Source: Marivivens sp. (GTDB lineage: Bacteria > Pseudomonadota > Alphaproteobacteria > Rhodobacterales > Rhodobacteraceae). From it: DNA of 64,000 nucleotides. The stretch spans positions 1 to 64,000 of the forward strand of contig JAHEBU010000009.1 of the NCBI GenBank assembly GCA_024642115.1. The letters are read 5' to 3'. Under the pieces are notes generated by a model that was not told the origin of the DNA, did no database searches, and saw only the letters and a program-made list of their open reading frames with translations. Shown here piece by piece: positions 52,123-61,606 of this stretch. Each line of letters starts with the position of its first letter. Within the stretch, counting starts at the first letter, position 1. Made by a program: the position numbers and the translations under genes.

Positions 52123-53967
52123 TTATTCCGCCGCGTCCCGCACATCGATGAATCCGCCCGACTGCCGGTTCCAGTAGCGGGCGTAAAGACCCCCCTTGGC
52201 CAGCAGGTCGGTATGGGTTCCTTGTTCGGCAATCTGCCCGGCGTCAAGCACGATGATCCGGTCCATGCTGGCGATGGTGGACAGGCGGTGGGCAATAGCA
52301 ACGACGGTCTTGCCCTGCATGGCGACCTCCAAAGCGGCCTGAATCGACGCCTCGACCTCGGAATCCAAAGCGCTCGTCGCCTCGTCCAGAATCAGGATAG
52401 GCGCGTCCTTGAGCATGGCACGGGCCAGCGCGATCCGCTGCCGCTGACCTCCCGACAGCTTGACCCCCCGTTCGCCCAGAAACGCATCATAGCCTGTGTT
52501 GCCAAAGTGATCCTTGAGGCCAAGGATAAACTCGTGCGCCTCGGCCGCCCGTGCGGCCACTTCGATCTGCGCGTCGGTCGCACCCGGCTTGCCATAGCGG
52601 ATGTTGTCGCGCGCAGTCCGGTTGAACATCGCGGTTTCCTGCGTGACCATGCCGATCTGGCGGCGCAGGCTTTCCTGCGTGACGGTGCGCACGTCGATCC
52701 CATCGATCAGGACGCGGCCCTGTTCGGCATCGTAAAGGCGCAGCAAAAGAGCCACGAGGGTCGATTTCCCCGCGCCCGACGCCCCCACCAACCCGATCTT
52801 TTCCCCCGCTTTCACGGTCAGGGTCACGTTGCTCAGCCCGCCCTTGGTCCGGCCATAGGCAAAGGTGACGTTGTCCAGCATGACCTCACCCCGAACCGCG
52901 CCCATTTCAGCGGCATCCGGGCGGTCCGTCAGGGTATAGGCGGGGGTCAGGGTGTGCAGGCCATCCTCTACCTCGCCCAGATTTCCGAAAATGCCCATGA
53001 CGGCCTGACTGACCCAACCGGTCATCTGCGCCAGACGGAACGAAATCGCCCCAGCGGCGGCAATATCGCCCGACGTGGCATGACCGTGCATCCACAGCCA
53101 GACCGTTCCACCCACCAGCGTCACCGGCAAAATCCCCGCGATGGTGGACAGGGTAAACCGGAACCAGGACGAGATCATGCCGAATGGAATGGCCTTGCCC
53201 CGATACTGGGACATCGCGCCAATCGCCTCTTGATCCTCGTGTTCGGAATGGGCGAACAGCTTGACCGTTTTCATGTTGGTCACGGTATCGACGATCTGCC
53301 CTGTCACCATCGCCCGCGCCCCGGCGCGTTCTTGGGCGGCCTTGCGAAACCGCTTGATGAACCTGTTGATGAAAAGCCCGTAAATGATGACCCAGACCAG
53401 CAGGGCCAGCGAAATCCGACTATCGATGGCGAACAGCAACGCCAGCGACCCCACGACCGACGCGGCCGCAAAGGCGACTGTTTCCACCATCCCCGTCACC
53501 AGATCGGTGGCGGCCCGGGCCGTCTGCATCTGCTTTTGCGCGATCCGACCGGCAAAGTCGTTGTCAAAGAACGTGACCGACTGGCCGATGGTATAGCGGT
53601 GCAGACGCGACAGGATCAGCGGAAAGATATTGGGCTCCAGCCGGACCGACGCGGCAGCGGTGTTCAACCCGAACACCACCGGGCGAAGCACCAGATAGAA
53701 GACGAAGAAAAACAGGGCCAACTGCCAGTGATCCGTCAGCACCGACATCGGGTCAGCAGCCGACGCGGCATCGACCACCCGCCCCAGAATGGTCGCCGAA
53801 ATCGCTTCGAGCGATCCCGCCGCTGCCGACCAAAGCAACGCCCAGAATATACCGGCCCACGCCCCGCGCAGCGCCCAGCGCATGAACGGCCAAGTCCTTT
53901 TCGGCGGGGCTGATCCTGCGGGTTCAAACGGCGGAATGGCCGGTCCCAAAACGGGGGAAAATGTCAC
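52123..53967 (-). CDS. ABC exporter half-transporter (second of a pair)
   Basis: A 614-residue type IV ABC exporter subunit. Six membrane helices lie in the first 330 residues. The nucleotide-binding domain (about 360-600) has Walker A GLVGASGAGKSTLVALLL, signature LSGGQRQRIALARAML, Walker B ILILDEATSALD and H-loop AIAHRLSTI, all intact. It overlaps the preceding exporter gene by ATGA and shares the same plan, so the two may form a heterodimer in the style of multidrug or lipid exporters. Substrate unknown. Confidence 0.93.
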   Translation of the reverse strand: MTFSPVLGPAIPPFEPAGSAPPKRTWPFMRWALRGAWAGIFWALLWSAAAGSLEAISATILGRVVDAASAADPMSVLTDHWQLALFFFVFYLVLRPVVFGLNTAAASVRLEPNIFPLILSRLHRYTIGQSVTFFDNDFAGRIAQKQMQTARAATDLVTGMVETVAFAAASVVGSLALLFAIDSRISLALLVWVIIYGLFINRFIKRFRKAAQERAGARAMVTGQIVDTVTNMKTVKLFAHSEHEDQEAIGAMSQYRGKAIPFGMISSWFRFTLSTIAGILPVTLVGGTVWLWMHGHATSGDIAAAGAISFRLAQMTGWVSQAVMGIFGNLGEVEDGLHTLTPAYTLTDRPDAAEMGAVRGEVMLDNVTFAYGRTKGGLSNVTLTVKAGEKIGLVGASGAGKSTLVALLLRLYDAEQGRVLIDGIDVRTVTQESLRRQIGMVTQETAMFNRTARDNIRYGKPGATDAQIEVAARAAEAHEFILGLKDHFGNTGYDAFLGERGVKLSGGQRQRIALARAMLKDAPILILDEATSALDSEVEASIQAALEVAMQGKTVVAIAHRLSTIASMDRIIVLDAGQIAEQGTHTDLLAKGGLYARYWNRQSGGFIDVRDAAE

Positions 53968-55817
53968 TCGGCAGCCTCCACCGTATCATCTGCCCCCAGA
54001 AAGCCGCCCGACTGACGGTCCCAGAACCGGGCGTATTGCCCGCCCAACGCAAGCAAGGCGTCGTGGGTTCCATCCTCGATGATCTTGCCGTCCTCCATAA
54101 CGATGATCCTGTCCATGTTAGCAATTGTGGACAGGCGGTGCGCGATGGCGATCACCGTCTTACCCTCCATCATGCCATACAGGGTGCCCTGAATGGCGGC
54201 TTCGACTTCGCTATCTAGGGCGCTGGTGGCTTCGTCCAACAAAAGGATCGGCGCATCCTTGAGGATGACACGCGCCAAAGCAATCCGCTGACGCTGACCG
54301 CCCGACAATTTCACGCCGCGCTCACCGACCTGGGCGTCATAGGCTTTGTTGCCGTTGGCATCCTCCAGCCCCATGATGAACTCGTGCGCCTCGGCCTTTT
54401 GGGCGGCCGCAATCATCTCCTGTTCCGAGGCGGTCGGATTTCCGTACAGAATGTTTTCCCGGACCGACCGGTGCAGCAACGCAGAATCCTGCTGCACCAT
54501 GCCGATAGCCCCGCGCAGGGTGTCTTGCGTGACCGCGTTTACCGGCTGTCCGTCGATCAGGATTTGCCCGCCGTCGGCATCGTAGAACCGCAGCAGCAGC
54601 TTGACCAATGTCGTCTTGCCCGCGCCGGACCGGCCCACCAGACCCACCTTTTGCCCAGGCTCGATCACCAGATCGACCGGACCCATGCCGCCCGCGCGGC
54701 GGCCATAGCGGTGTTCCAGCCCCTTCAACTCGATCCGGCCTTTGGTCAGGGTCATTGGCGTGGCATCATGGGCATCGGTCAGGGTGATGGGTTGCGCGAT
54801 GGTGCGCATCCCCTCGACCACCACACCCAGATTCTGCACAAGGTTCGTCGTCGCCCACATGATCCAATAGGTCATGTTGTTCAGCCGCAACACGAGCGCG
54901 GAGGCTGCCGCAACCGCCCCCACACTGGCCGTTCCCTGCCCCCACAACCACAGCGCCATCCCGCAGACCGAAACGATCAACGCCCCGTTCAGAGCAGTCA
55001 GGGTTGCATCCATCTTGGTGATAATCCGCATTTCACGGAAAAGCGCCTGACGCGCATCCTCAATCGCCTCTTTGGCATAATCGACCTCGCGGTCATGGTG
55101 CGCGAACATCTTGACCGAGTGTATGTTGGTATAACTGTCCACGACGCGGCCTGTGATAGCCGACCGTGCATCCGACGACGCCGTCGCGGCAGGCCCGGCG
55201 CGGCGAATCGTCCAGCGCATCAACGCCAGATACAGAACGATCCACACGATCAGCGGGATCAGCAGGCGCACATCCGCATCGGCCAACAGCACCATCGACC
55301 CGATCAGCGTAGTCAACGCAAAGGTGACGGCGTCCAGGACCTGAAACACCGCCTCGCCCGCCGCCGGGGGGGTCTGCATGATCCGGTTGGCCAGCCGCCC
55401 GGCAAAGTCATTTTCAAACCAGCCGACGGGCTGCCGCAGCACGTGGCGATGCGCCCGCCACCGGATCATCGTGCCAAAGTTGGACATGATCGTATTGTGC
55501 AGCAGCGCCACATCGACCCCCGCCAACAGAGGCCGGACGATCACGATGACGGCGCCAACCCACAACACCTCGACCCCGTGCACCGCCCAGAACTGCGCGC
55601 CATTGCCCTGCGCCAGATAGTCGATCACACGGCCGACGTACCAGACGATGGCGACATCCCCAAAGGCGACCAGCGTCTTGAACACGATCGCCGCAATGAA
55701 CACGCCCCGGAACGGGCGCAGATACTGCAGCATGAACGGCCAAAGCGTCTGCGGTGGTGTGTCGGTTTCCGCATAACGGGCATAGGGATCGACGAGGTTT
55801 TCAAAGAATCGGAACAT
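53964..55817 (-). CDS. ABC exporter half-transporter (first of a pair)
   Basis: A 617-residue ABC exporter subunit. The start is ATG at 55817 (MFRFFENLVDPYARYAET); an earlier in-frame ATG adds only unlikely residues. FMLQYLRPFRGVFIAAIVFK opens the membrane domain (to about 340). The nucleotide-binding domain has Walker A GLVGRSGAGKTTLVKLLL, signature LSGGQRQRIALARVIL, Walker B ILLLDEATSALD and H-loop AIAHRLSTI. Both catalytic sites of the pair look functional, which allows homodimers as well as a heterodimer. An N-terminal proline-aromatic motif (DPYARYAETDTPPQTLWPF) is shared in part by the partner. Confidence 0.93.
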   Translation of the reverse strand: MFRFFENLVDPYARYAETDTPPQTLWPFMLQYLRPFRGVFIAAIVFKTLVAFGDVAIVWYVGRVIDYLAQGNGAQFWAVHGVEVLWVGAVIVIVRPLLAGVDVALLHNTIMSNFGTMIRWRAHRHVLRQPVGWFENDFAGRLANRIMQTPPAAGEAVFQVLDAVTFALTTLIGSMVLLADADVRLLIPLIVWIVLYLALMRWTIRRAGPAATASSDARSAITGRVVDSYTNIHSVKMFAHHDREVDYAKEAIEDARQALFREMRIITKMDATLTALNGALIVSVCGMALWLWGQGTASVGAVAAASALVLRLNNMTYWIMWATTNLVQNLGVVVEGMRTIAQPITLTDAHDATPMTLTKGRIELKGLEHRYGRRAGGMGPVDLVIEPGQKVGLVGRSGAGKTTLVKLLLRFYDADGGQILIDGQPVNAVTQDTLRGAIGMVQQDSALLHRSVRENILYGNPTASEQEMIAAAQKAEAHEFIMGLEDANGNKAYDAQVGERGVKLSGGQRQRIALARVILKDAPILLLDEATSALDSEVEAAIQGTLYGMMEGKTVIAIAHRLSTIANMDRIIVMEDGKIIEDGTHDALLALGGQYARFWDRQSGGFLGADDTVEAAE

Positions 55818-55997
55818 TGGAGGGCTCTTGGTAAAGCTGAAAGGGGCAGTAGTGGGGGCGGTCGGGACATGTCCGACCAATCAGGATCGGATCGTCACGA
55901 AAGACGAATTGTGAACCTGATATCCATACTGCCAGTCCTCCGTTGTGCCCGATTTGCTTAGCGGATCGGGACCATCGTGTCATCCCGAAAATTCCGC

Positions 55998-57143
55998 CTA
56001 TCCCAGCAATTCCGCCCGGCCGAGGGTGAACCCGCTGGCGATCCATCGGCCCTCAATCTCGCGCAGTTTCTGGCCCAAGGCCGGGCCCTGAAACGTTGGC
56101 ATCAGATCGGTGGCGGTGACGGGCAGGGTCAATTCCGCGGCGGACCGGGCCAATTCCGCCTGATTAGGGTCGATTTCCCGCGATCCCATCGCCGCCCGCA
56201 GCGCCAAGGCATCCATCGCTGTGGCAGCCCCGTAGCGATAGCCCAGTTCGGCCGCGCCGACCTCGGACTGCATCAGATCGCGCAAAAGGATGCGGCGATT
56301 GTCGTCTGCACGACTCAGGCGAAGAGCCTCCGCCACGCCTTCACCGCCCAGCGCGGCCAGACGGCGAATGATGTCAGGGGGCAGATTGGCAGCTTCTTCG
56401 ACGTGGATCAGAACGGTCAGCAGACCAGCCCCGGCCCCCGGCAAAACCGCCCCCAGCGAACCGGTCATCGCCATGGCCGCGACGGCAGGGGCAGGATCGG
56501 CGGCGGCAAGCATCCGCAGCATCTCATGGCCCACCCGTTCGCGGGACAACTGCGCCAACCCGTCCTGATGGGCAGCACAGGCGGCCAACCCCTCGGCATC
56601 CAGACCGCCCGCCGGATCGCCATACCACGCGTGAAAGCGGAAAAACCGCAAGATGCGCAGGTAATCTTCGGCAATCCGCGCCTCGGGTTCGCCGATGAAC
56701 CTCACATGACGCGCCTCCAGATCAGGCAATCCGCCAAGAGGATCGACGACGACCCCGTCGGCATCGCAATACAACGCGTTCATCGTGAAATCGCGGCGGG
56801 CGGCATCCTCGGTCATGTCAGAGGCAAAGGCGACCGTGGCGCGGCGGCCATCGGTGGCGACATCCCGGCGAAAGGTAGTGACCTCGAACGACGTGTCGCC
56901 CACGATCACGGTCACTGTGCCGTGGTCGATCCCGGTCGGAACCACGCGAAACCCGGCGGCCTCGGCCAAGGCGATTACATGATCGGGCAAGGCGTTCGTC
57001 GTAATATCCACGTCCGCAACAGGCGCACCGATCAGCGCGTTGCGCACGCAGCCCCCCACGCACCAGGCCTGAAATCCGGCCTCGGTCAGCATCCGCAGGA
57101 CCCGACCTGCCCCTGCCAGCCACTCCCCAGAAACGCGGGTCAT
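55998..57143 (-). CDS. cca: CCA tRNA nucleotidyltransferase / poly(A) polymerase family
   Basis: A 381-residue class II nucleotidyltransferase that adds or repairs the CCA end of tRNA. The signature is CVGGCVRNALIGAPVADVDI with the metal-binding DVD, followed by TFRRDVATDGR and RRDFTMNALYCD. AEDYLRILRFFRFHAWYG is the conserved helix behind the head. The usual VRD is VRN here, a common variant. The start is ATG at 57143 in an ATGA overlap with the Nudix gene. From sequence alone a poly(A) polymerase role cannot be excluded. Confidence 0.93.
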   Translation of the reverse strand: MTRVSGEWLAGAGRVLRMLTEAGFQAWCVGGCVRNALIGAPVADVDITTNALPDHVIALAEAAGFRVVPTGIDHGTVTVIVGDTSFEVTTFRRDVATDGRRATVAFASDMTEDAARRDFTMNALYCDADGVVVDPLGGLPDLEARHVRFIGEPEARIAEDYLRILRFFRFHAWYGDPAGGLDAEGLAACAAHQDGLAQLSRERVGHEMLRMLAAADPAPAVAAMAMTGSLGAVLPGAGAGLLTVLIHVEEAANLPPDIIRRLAALGGEGVAEALRLSRADDNRRILLRDLMQSEVGAAELGYRYGAATAMDALALRAAMGSREIDPNQAELARSAAELTLPVTATDLMPTFQGPALGQKLREIEGRWIASGFTLGRAELLG

Positions 57144-57730
57144 GAATGCATCCGATCTGCCAGAGCCCGCAGGATCCGGGCGGTTGCGCCCCACACATAA
57201 TACGGGCCGTAAGGCACAGTATAATACCTGCGGTGACGGCCTTGCCAGCGGCGGCCTTCGATGCGGAACCGGGCGGGGTCAGTAACATGGGCTAACGGAA
57301 CCGAGAATATCTCGGCGACCTCGCCCAGTTCGGCGCGGGGCTGAAACGTCCCACGGATCAGGCCGACGACCGGCGTGACTTCGTAACTGGTGACGGTTTC
57401 ATGGGCGGGCATTGTGCCCAGCACCTCGACTTGACCGCGGGGCAGACCAATCTCCTCTTCTGCCTCGCGCAAGGCGGCATCGACGGGGGTCGGATCGCCC
57501 GGGTCCTGCTTGCCACCCGGAAAGGCGATCTGACCCGGATGATGTTTCAGATGGGCGGACCGTTTGGTCAGAATGAGACGGGCATCCTCGGTCACAGCCA
57601 ACAGCACAGCCGCCGGGCGCAAAACGCGCCCCGGCGGCAGCACAGTATCAGGATTCAGATCGAAGTCCGACGAATCCGCGCCCGGCCCGCGCAGGGCAAC
57701 GGTCAGTCGATGGCGCAGGTCAGTCTGCAT
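57140..57730 (-). CDS. Nudix hydrolase, CoA pyrophosphatase (NudL-like)
   Basis: A 196-residue Nudix enzyme. The Nudix box follows QIAFPGGKQDPGDPTPVDAA, with REAEEEIGL; the preceding LTKRSAHLKHHPGQIAFPGG is the pattern of the UPF0035/NudL subfamily, which hydrolyses coenzyme A or its derivatives. YVWGATARILRALADRM at the C-terminus is also typical. The start is ATG at 57730 (MQTDLRHRL), overlapping hslO by 11 bases. It overlaps cca by four bases, so hslO-nudL-cca form one coupled series, a frequent alphaproteobacterial order. Confidence 0.9.
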   Translation of the reverse strand: MQTDLRHRLTVALRGPGADSSDFDLNPDTVLPPGRVLRPAAVLLAVTEDARLILTKRSAHLKHHPGQIAFPGGKQDPGDPTPVDAALREAEEEIGLPRGQVEVLGTMPAHETVTSYEVTPVVGLIRGTFQPRAELGEVAEIFSVPLAHVTDPARFRIEGRRWQGRHRRYYTVPYGPYYVWGATARILRALADRMHS

Positions 57731-58721
57731 CCCCCGGCACCTCGGTTGCCTCGAACCCAAGCGTCTTGGGGTCGAATTCATAGTGGGCGCCGCAGAACTG
57801 GCAGTCGGCCGTCACGATCCCCTCGTCCGTCGTCATATAGGCGATGTCCTTGGCCGAATAGATCGACAGGCTGTCGCGGACCTTTTGATCGGAACACGAA
57901 CAGCCGAACGTGATCGGCTGCGGGTCATAGACGCGCGGTTCTTCTTCGTGGAACAGGCGGACCAACAGGTCGGTCGGCTGCACCGACGGGCCGATCAGTT
58001 CCATTTCTTCCACCGTATCCAGAAGGATATTGGCCCGGCGCCAGTTTTCGCCCTCGACCTCGTCCAGGATGTCGGAGGCGTTCAACAGGCCACCTTCGCC
58101 CGTGCCGCCTTCGCTGGCGACAAATGGGGAAGCTTTCGGCATGTGCTGCAACATCACACCACCGGCGCGCCACCGCTCGGCCTCTCCGGGGATCTGGCTG
58201 CGACCAAAGGTCAGCTGAAACCGGGTGGGCAACTGTTCGGACTGCGCGAAATAGGTCTCGGCACAAGACGACAGCGACCCGCCCGCAATCGGCGTAATCC
58301 CTTGATATGGCTGGGTATCCTGACCCTGATGGATCAGGATGGCGAAATATCCCTTGCCAATCTGGCTGAACGGTTCGGAGGTCAAGTCAAGCCGATCCTT
58401 GTCATAGCTGGCCCAGCCCCGGATCTGCGCGGGGGTGCCGTCCTCGGTCGGACCAAAGTAGTCGGTCGCGATCAGGCGGGCAGGTCCGTCGCCGCGCACC
58501 TGCAACGACAGCCGCCACCCCTGTTTGATCGTCGGACCAATCAGGGCAGTCAGCAACGACATCTCGGCCACCAGCGCCTCGATCACCGGGGGATAGTCGT
58601 GCTGTTCAAGAACATGATCCAGCACCCCGTCCAGACGGGCAACCCGCCCGCGCACGTCGGACTGGTCAAGTTGAAACGGCAGGACGGTATCGTCCCAGGC
58701 AATGCGGGCGCCAAGGGTCAT
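57720..58721 (-). CDS. hslO: Redox-regulated chaperone Hsp33
   Basis: A 333-residue cytoplasmic holdase activated by oxidation. The zinc and redox centre has two cysteine pairs: CSCS (FGCSCSDQKV) and CQFC (DCQFCGAHYEF). QLDQSDVRGRVARLD and GDGPARLIATDYFGPTEDG mark the N-terminal domain. In resting state the cysteines bind zinc; oxidation forms disulfides and exposes a binding surface. The start is ATG at 58721 behind AAGGAAAG; a longer frame exists. It is divergent from the Nudix gene at 58799 with a 77-base gap. Confidence 0.94.
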   Translation of the reverse strand: MTLGARIAWDDTVLPFQLDQSDVRGRVARLDGVLDHVLEQHDYPPVIEALVAEMSLLTALIGPTIKQGWRLSLQVRGDGPARLIATDYFGPTEDGTPAQIRGWASYDKDRLDLTSEPFSQIGKGYFAILIHQGQDTQPYQGITPIAGGSLSSCAETYFAQSEQLPTRFQLTFGRSQIPGEAERWRAGGVMLQHMPKASPFVASEGGTGEGGLLNASDILDEVEGENWRRANILLDTVEEMELIGPSVQPTDLLVRLFHEEEPRVYDPQPITFGCSCSDQKVRDSLSIYSAKDIAYMTTDEGIVTADCQFCGAHYEFDPKTLGFEATEVPGDAD

Positions 58722-58798
58722 GGGCTTTCCTTCATGGATCGGAATTGGCATACCGCGTCCATATAAGCGCGGCAAGGTTCGGTCCAAGGGGCAAAGGC

Positions 58799-59230
58799 AT
58801 GATCAGGCGGTATGGCGACCCTTTGAAATCTGGTCAGGTCTATCGGCACAGGCCAGGCGTTTACGCGATTCTGCCGCTCAACGGGCGCCTGCTTGTCACC
58901 TTTCAGGCCGAACCAAAACCCGAGGTTCAATTTCCCGGCGGTGGCATCGACCCCGGCGAAAACCCGGTTCAGGCCCTGCACCGCGAAGTATTCGAGGAAA
59001 CCGGCTGGCACATCGCCGCCCCGCGTCGGTTGGGGGCCTATCGTAGGTATGCCTACATGCCCGAATACGACATGTGGGCCGAAAAGGTCTGTCACATCTT
59101 TACCGCCCGCCCCGTCCGCCGCCACGGCCCCCCATCCGAACCGGGCCACACCGCCCTGTGGTTGACCGTAGAAGAGGCCCTGGCAGAACTTGCCAATGAC
59201 GGCGAACGCGCCTTTCTCATCGGACTTTGA
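58799..59230 (+). CDS. Nudix hydrolase of unknown substrate
   Basis: A 143-residue Nudix protein. The box is complete: GGGIDPGENPVQALHREVFE followed by ETGW. The N-terminal half contains YRHRPGVYAILPLNGRLLVTF, and the segment after the box has RRYAYMPEYDMWAEKVCHIF, a pattern seen in nucleoside-diphosphate-sugar or RppH-like members but not decisive. The start is ATG at 58799; earlier starts would lie in the divergent hslO promoter. It lies 67 bases before argG on the same strand. Confidence 0.87.
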   Translation: MIRRYGDPLKSGQVYRHRPGVYAILPLNGRLLVTFQAEPKPEVQFPGGGIDPGENPVQALHREVFEETGWHIAAPRRLGAYRRYAYMPEYDMWAEKVCHIFTARPVRRHGPPSEPGHTALWLTVEEALAELANDGERAFLIGL

Positions 59231-59297
59231 CCGATCCTTGCCCTGACCCCTGAAACCCTTTAGTCCCTGCGTCCAATCGCATGATGGGAGTCCCTTG

Positions 59298-60521
59298 ATG
59301 TCCGCACCCAAGAAAGTCGTCCTTGCCTATTCCGGCGGTCTGGACACCTCGATCATCCTCAAGTGGCTTCAAACGGAATACGGTTGCGAGGTCGTCACCT
59401 TTACCGCCGATCTGGGTCAGGGCGAAGAGCTGGAGCCGGCGCGGGAAAAGGCAGTCCTTTTGGGGATCAAGCCCGAGAATATCCATATCGAGGACGTCCG
59501 CGAAGAATTCGTGCGCGATTTCGTGTTTCCGATGTTCCGGGCGAATGCGCTGTACGAGGGTCTCTATCTGCTTGGCACCTCGATCGCCCGGCCACTTATC
59601 TCGAAACGACTGGTGGAAATTGCTGCCGAATGTGGGGCTGATGCGGTCGCTCATGGGGCGACGGGCAAGGGCAACGATCAGGTCCGGTTTGAACTGTCCG
59701 CCTACGCGCTGAACCCTGAAATCAAGGTGATCGCGCCGTGGCGGTTGTGGGACCTGACCAGCCGGACCAAGCTGATCGAATTCGCCGAGAAAAATCAGAT
59801 TCCGATTGCCAAGGACAAGCGGGGCGAGGCGCCGTTTTCGGTTGATGCGAACCTGCTGCACACCTCGTCCGAGGGCAAGGCACTGGAGAATCCTGCGCAA
59901 GAGGCTCCCGATTACGTCTATCAGCGGACCGTGGCCCCCGAAGACGCGCCGAACACCCCCGAATACGTCGAGATCACGTTCGAGCGGGGCGACGCCGTCG
60001 CTATCAATGGCGAGGAGTTGTCGCCCGCGACGATCCTGACCCGGCTCAACGAATTGGGCGGCAAGCACGGGATCGGGCGGCTGGATTTCGTGGAGAACCG
60101 GTTCGTCGGAATGAAATCCCGCGGCATCTATGAAACCCCCGGCGGGACCGTCCTGCTGGAGGCGCACCGCGGAATCGAGCAGATCACGCTGGATGCGGGA
60201 TCGGGGCACCTCAAGGATTCGATCATGCCGCGCTATGCCGAGTTGATCTATAACGGCTTCTGGTTCTCGCCCGAGCGGGAGATGTTGCAGGCGTTGATCG
60301 ACAAGTCTCAGGAACACGTTTCCGGGACGGTCCGGCTCAAGCTTTACAAGGGGTCGGCGTCTTGTGTGGGGCGCTGGTCCGATCATTCCTTGTATTCCGA
60401 GGCGCACGTCACGTTCGAAGAGGATGCGGGCGCTTACGATCAGAAAGACGCGCAGGGGTTCATCCGGTTGAACGCGCTTCGGCTCAAGCTGATCGCGACG
60501 CGAAATCGGCGGACCGGGTAG
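59298..60521 (+). CDS. argG: Argininosuccinate synthase
   Basis: A 407-residue enzyme that joins citrulline and aspartate with ATP in arginine synthesis. The PP-loop is [19 protein letters not shown] (residues 7-25). [30 protein letters not shown] and [17 protein letters not shown] are diagnostic. The start is ATG at 59298 in TTGATG; TTG one codon earlier is also in frame. Length is normal. It complements argJ elsewhere in the window; the genes are not linked. Confidence 0.97.
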   Translation: MSAPKKVVLAYSGGLDTSIILKWLQTEYGCEVVTFTADLGQGEELEPAREKAVLLGIKPENIHIEDVREEFVRDFVFPMFRANALYEGLYLLGTSIARPLISKRLVEIAAECGADAVAHGATGKGNDQVRFELSAYALNPEIKVIAPWRLWDLTSRTKLIEFAEKNQIPIAKDKRGEAPFSVDANLLHTSSEGKALENPAQEAPDYVYQRTVAPEDAPNTPEYVEITFERGDAVAINGEELSPATILTRLNELGGKHGIGRLDFVENRFVGMKSRGIYETPGGTVLLEAHRGIEQITLDAGSGHLKDSIMPRYAELIYNGFWFSPEREMLQALIDKSQEHVSGTVRLKLYKGSASCVGRWSDHSLYSEAHVTFEEDAGAYDQKDAQGFIRLNALRLKLIATRNRRTG

Positions 60522-60624
60522 ACGTTCACGTTTGAACGCAACGTAACCTGCTGATCTGGCTTAGCAAAAGTGTTAACAAAATTTCCGATGGCCCGATATG
60601 GGTCCCCGGAAACTGGTGCGCGAC

Positions 60625-60912
60625 ATGACGTTTGACGAAATTTATGCCCTGATGACCAAGGGGGCCGAACGGTCCAGCTTTGCTGACCGGATCAAGTTCG
60701 ATTGCGGGGCGGACGGGATTATTCTGGTGACGCCCGAAGGGGTCAGTCAGACCGACGGCCCCGCGGACTGCACGCTGACGATGAGCACCGAAAATCTCTC
60801 CAAGGTCATTCAGGGCAAGCTGAACCCTATGATGGGCTTTACGCTGGGCAAGATCAAACTGGCGGGAAACCCGGCTATCGCGCTGAAGCTGGCAAGTTTG
60901 ATCAAAGGCTGA
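60625..60912 (+). CDS. SCP2 sterol-binding-fold protein
   Basis: A 95-residue single-domain protein with the SCP2 fold, which binds lipophilic ligands in a hydrophobic tunnel. DRIKFDCGADGIILVTPEGV and DCTLTMSTENLSKVIQGKLNPMMGFTLGKIKLAGN are the SCP2 pattern; the C-terminal helix follows. The preferred start is ATG at 60625 (MTFDEIYALM); ATG at 60598 would add nine residues. Its ligand in bacteria is unknown. Its last bases overlap the convergent sulfotransferase-like gene by 11. Confidence 0.87.
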   Translation: MTFDEIYALMTKGAERSSFADRIKFDCGADGIILVTPEGVSQTDGPADCTLTMSTENLSKVIQGKLNPMMGFTLGKIKLAGNPAIALKLASLIKG

Positions 60913-61606
60913 GCCTGAGCGCGGCCAGCGTTTCGTAAAACGGCAAACTCTCCGCCACCAAATCGGCATCCCGATCCGTCAGCACCGGCAAATCGCCCTC
61001 GGGTCCCGCAAACCCTGTGCTGCGGTGGATGGCATTGTACCAGTGGGGCGCCCAGGCGCCGTCTTCGGGGCGGCCGCCAGCGGGCCAGTGCAGCATGGCG
61101 GGGTCATAGGGCAGGCCAATGGCGGTGCAGAGCTTTTCCAGCATCGCGGGCGGGTTAGCGCGGATGTCCGCGCTGTCGATCACTACGCCGCCGATCTTGT
61201 CATACAGTTCTGCCTGTTGGCGATAACCGATGTCGTCGAGTGTCGCCTGTTCCCGCTTTTCCCCGTAGCTGGCCACGACCCGCGCCGGGTGGCGGATCAG
61301 GTGGACGTTGACACATCCCGCCGCCCAATCGAGCGGGAAGCCGGCGATCATGTGGTGCGGCATATGCTTCATATACAGATGCGGTTTGCCGTCAGAAATA
61401 GACCCTAAACAGGCCAATGCGACCTGTTCGGGATTGGTTTCGTGCGCCGCGAGGATTTCGGACCGCATCGGGTGATCCGCGCCAGTGGCGGCGAGGTAGG
61501 GCGCGTAAAAGGGTTCGTCCATCACGGCGCAATCAGACCGCGCCCCGAACGAATACATCATCGCGGTGGACAGGTTCCGGGGGCCAGACCACATGGCGAT
61601 GCGCAT
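60902..61606 (-). CDS. Sulfotransferase-like P-loop protein coupled to a class IV aminotransferase
   Basis: A 234-residue protein with a sulfotransferase-type P-loop start, MWSGPRNLSTAMMYSFGAR, and the second site VHLIRHPARVVASYGEKR. AVMDEPFYAPYLAATGADHP and EDGAWAPHWYNAIHRSTGF are hallmarks of a branch that I remember from plant branched-chain aminotransferase-like proteins, where the same domain is fused to an aminotransferase. Here it is a separate gene whose start overlaps the aminotransferase stop by one base (TGATG). Whether it binds PAPS is unknown. The alternative start at 61615 adds three residues. Confidence 0.85.
   Translation of the reverse strand: MRIAMWSGPRNLSTAMMYSFGARSDCAVMDEPFYAPYLAATGADHPMRSEILAAHETNPEQVALACLGSISDGKPHLYMKHMPHHMIAGFPLDWAAGCVNVHLIRHPARVVASYGEKREQATLDDIGYRQQAELYDKIGGVVIDSADIRANPPAMLEKLCTAIGLPYDPAMLHWPAGGRPEDGAWAPHWYNAIHRSTGFAGPEGDLPVLTDRDADLVAESLPFYETLAALRLSL

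Noticed and set aside
50764-53913. Plus-strand open frame of 1049 codons
   Set aside because: It lies fully antisense to the L,D-transpeptidase, RNA methyltransferase and ABC exporter genes, has no domain pattern, and is the GC-driven mirror of their codon use.
54384-55961. Plus-strand open frame of 525 codons opposite the ABC exporter
   Set aside because: Antisense shadow rich in His, Arg and Gln without domains.
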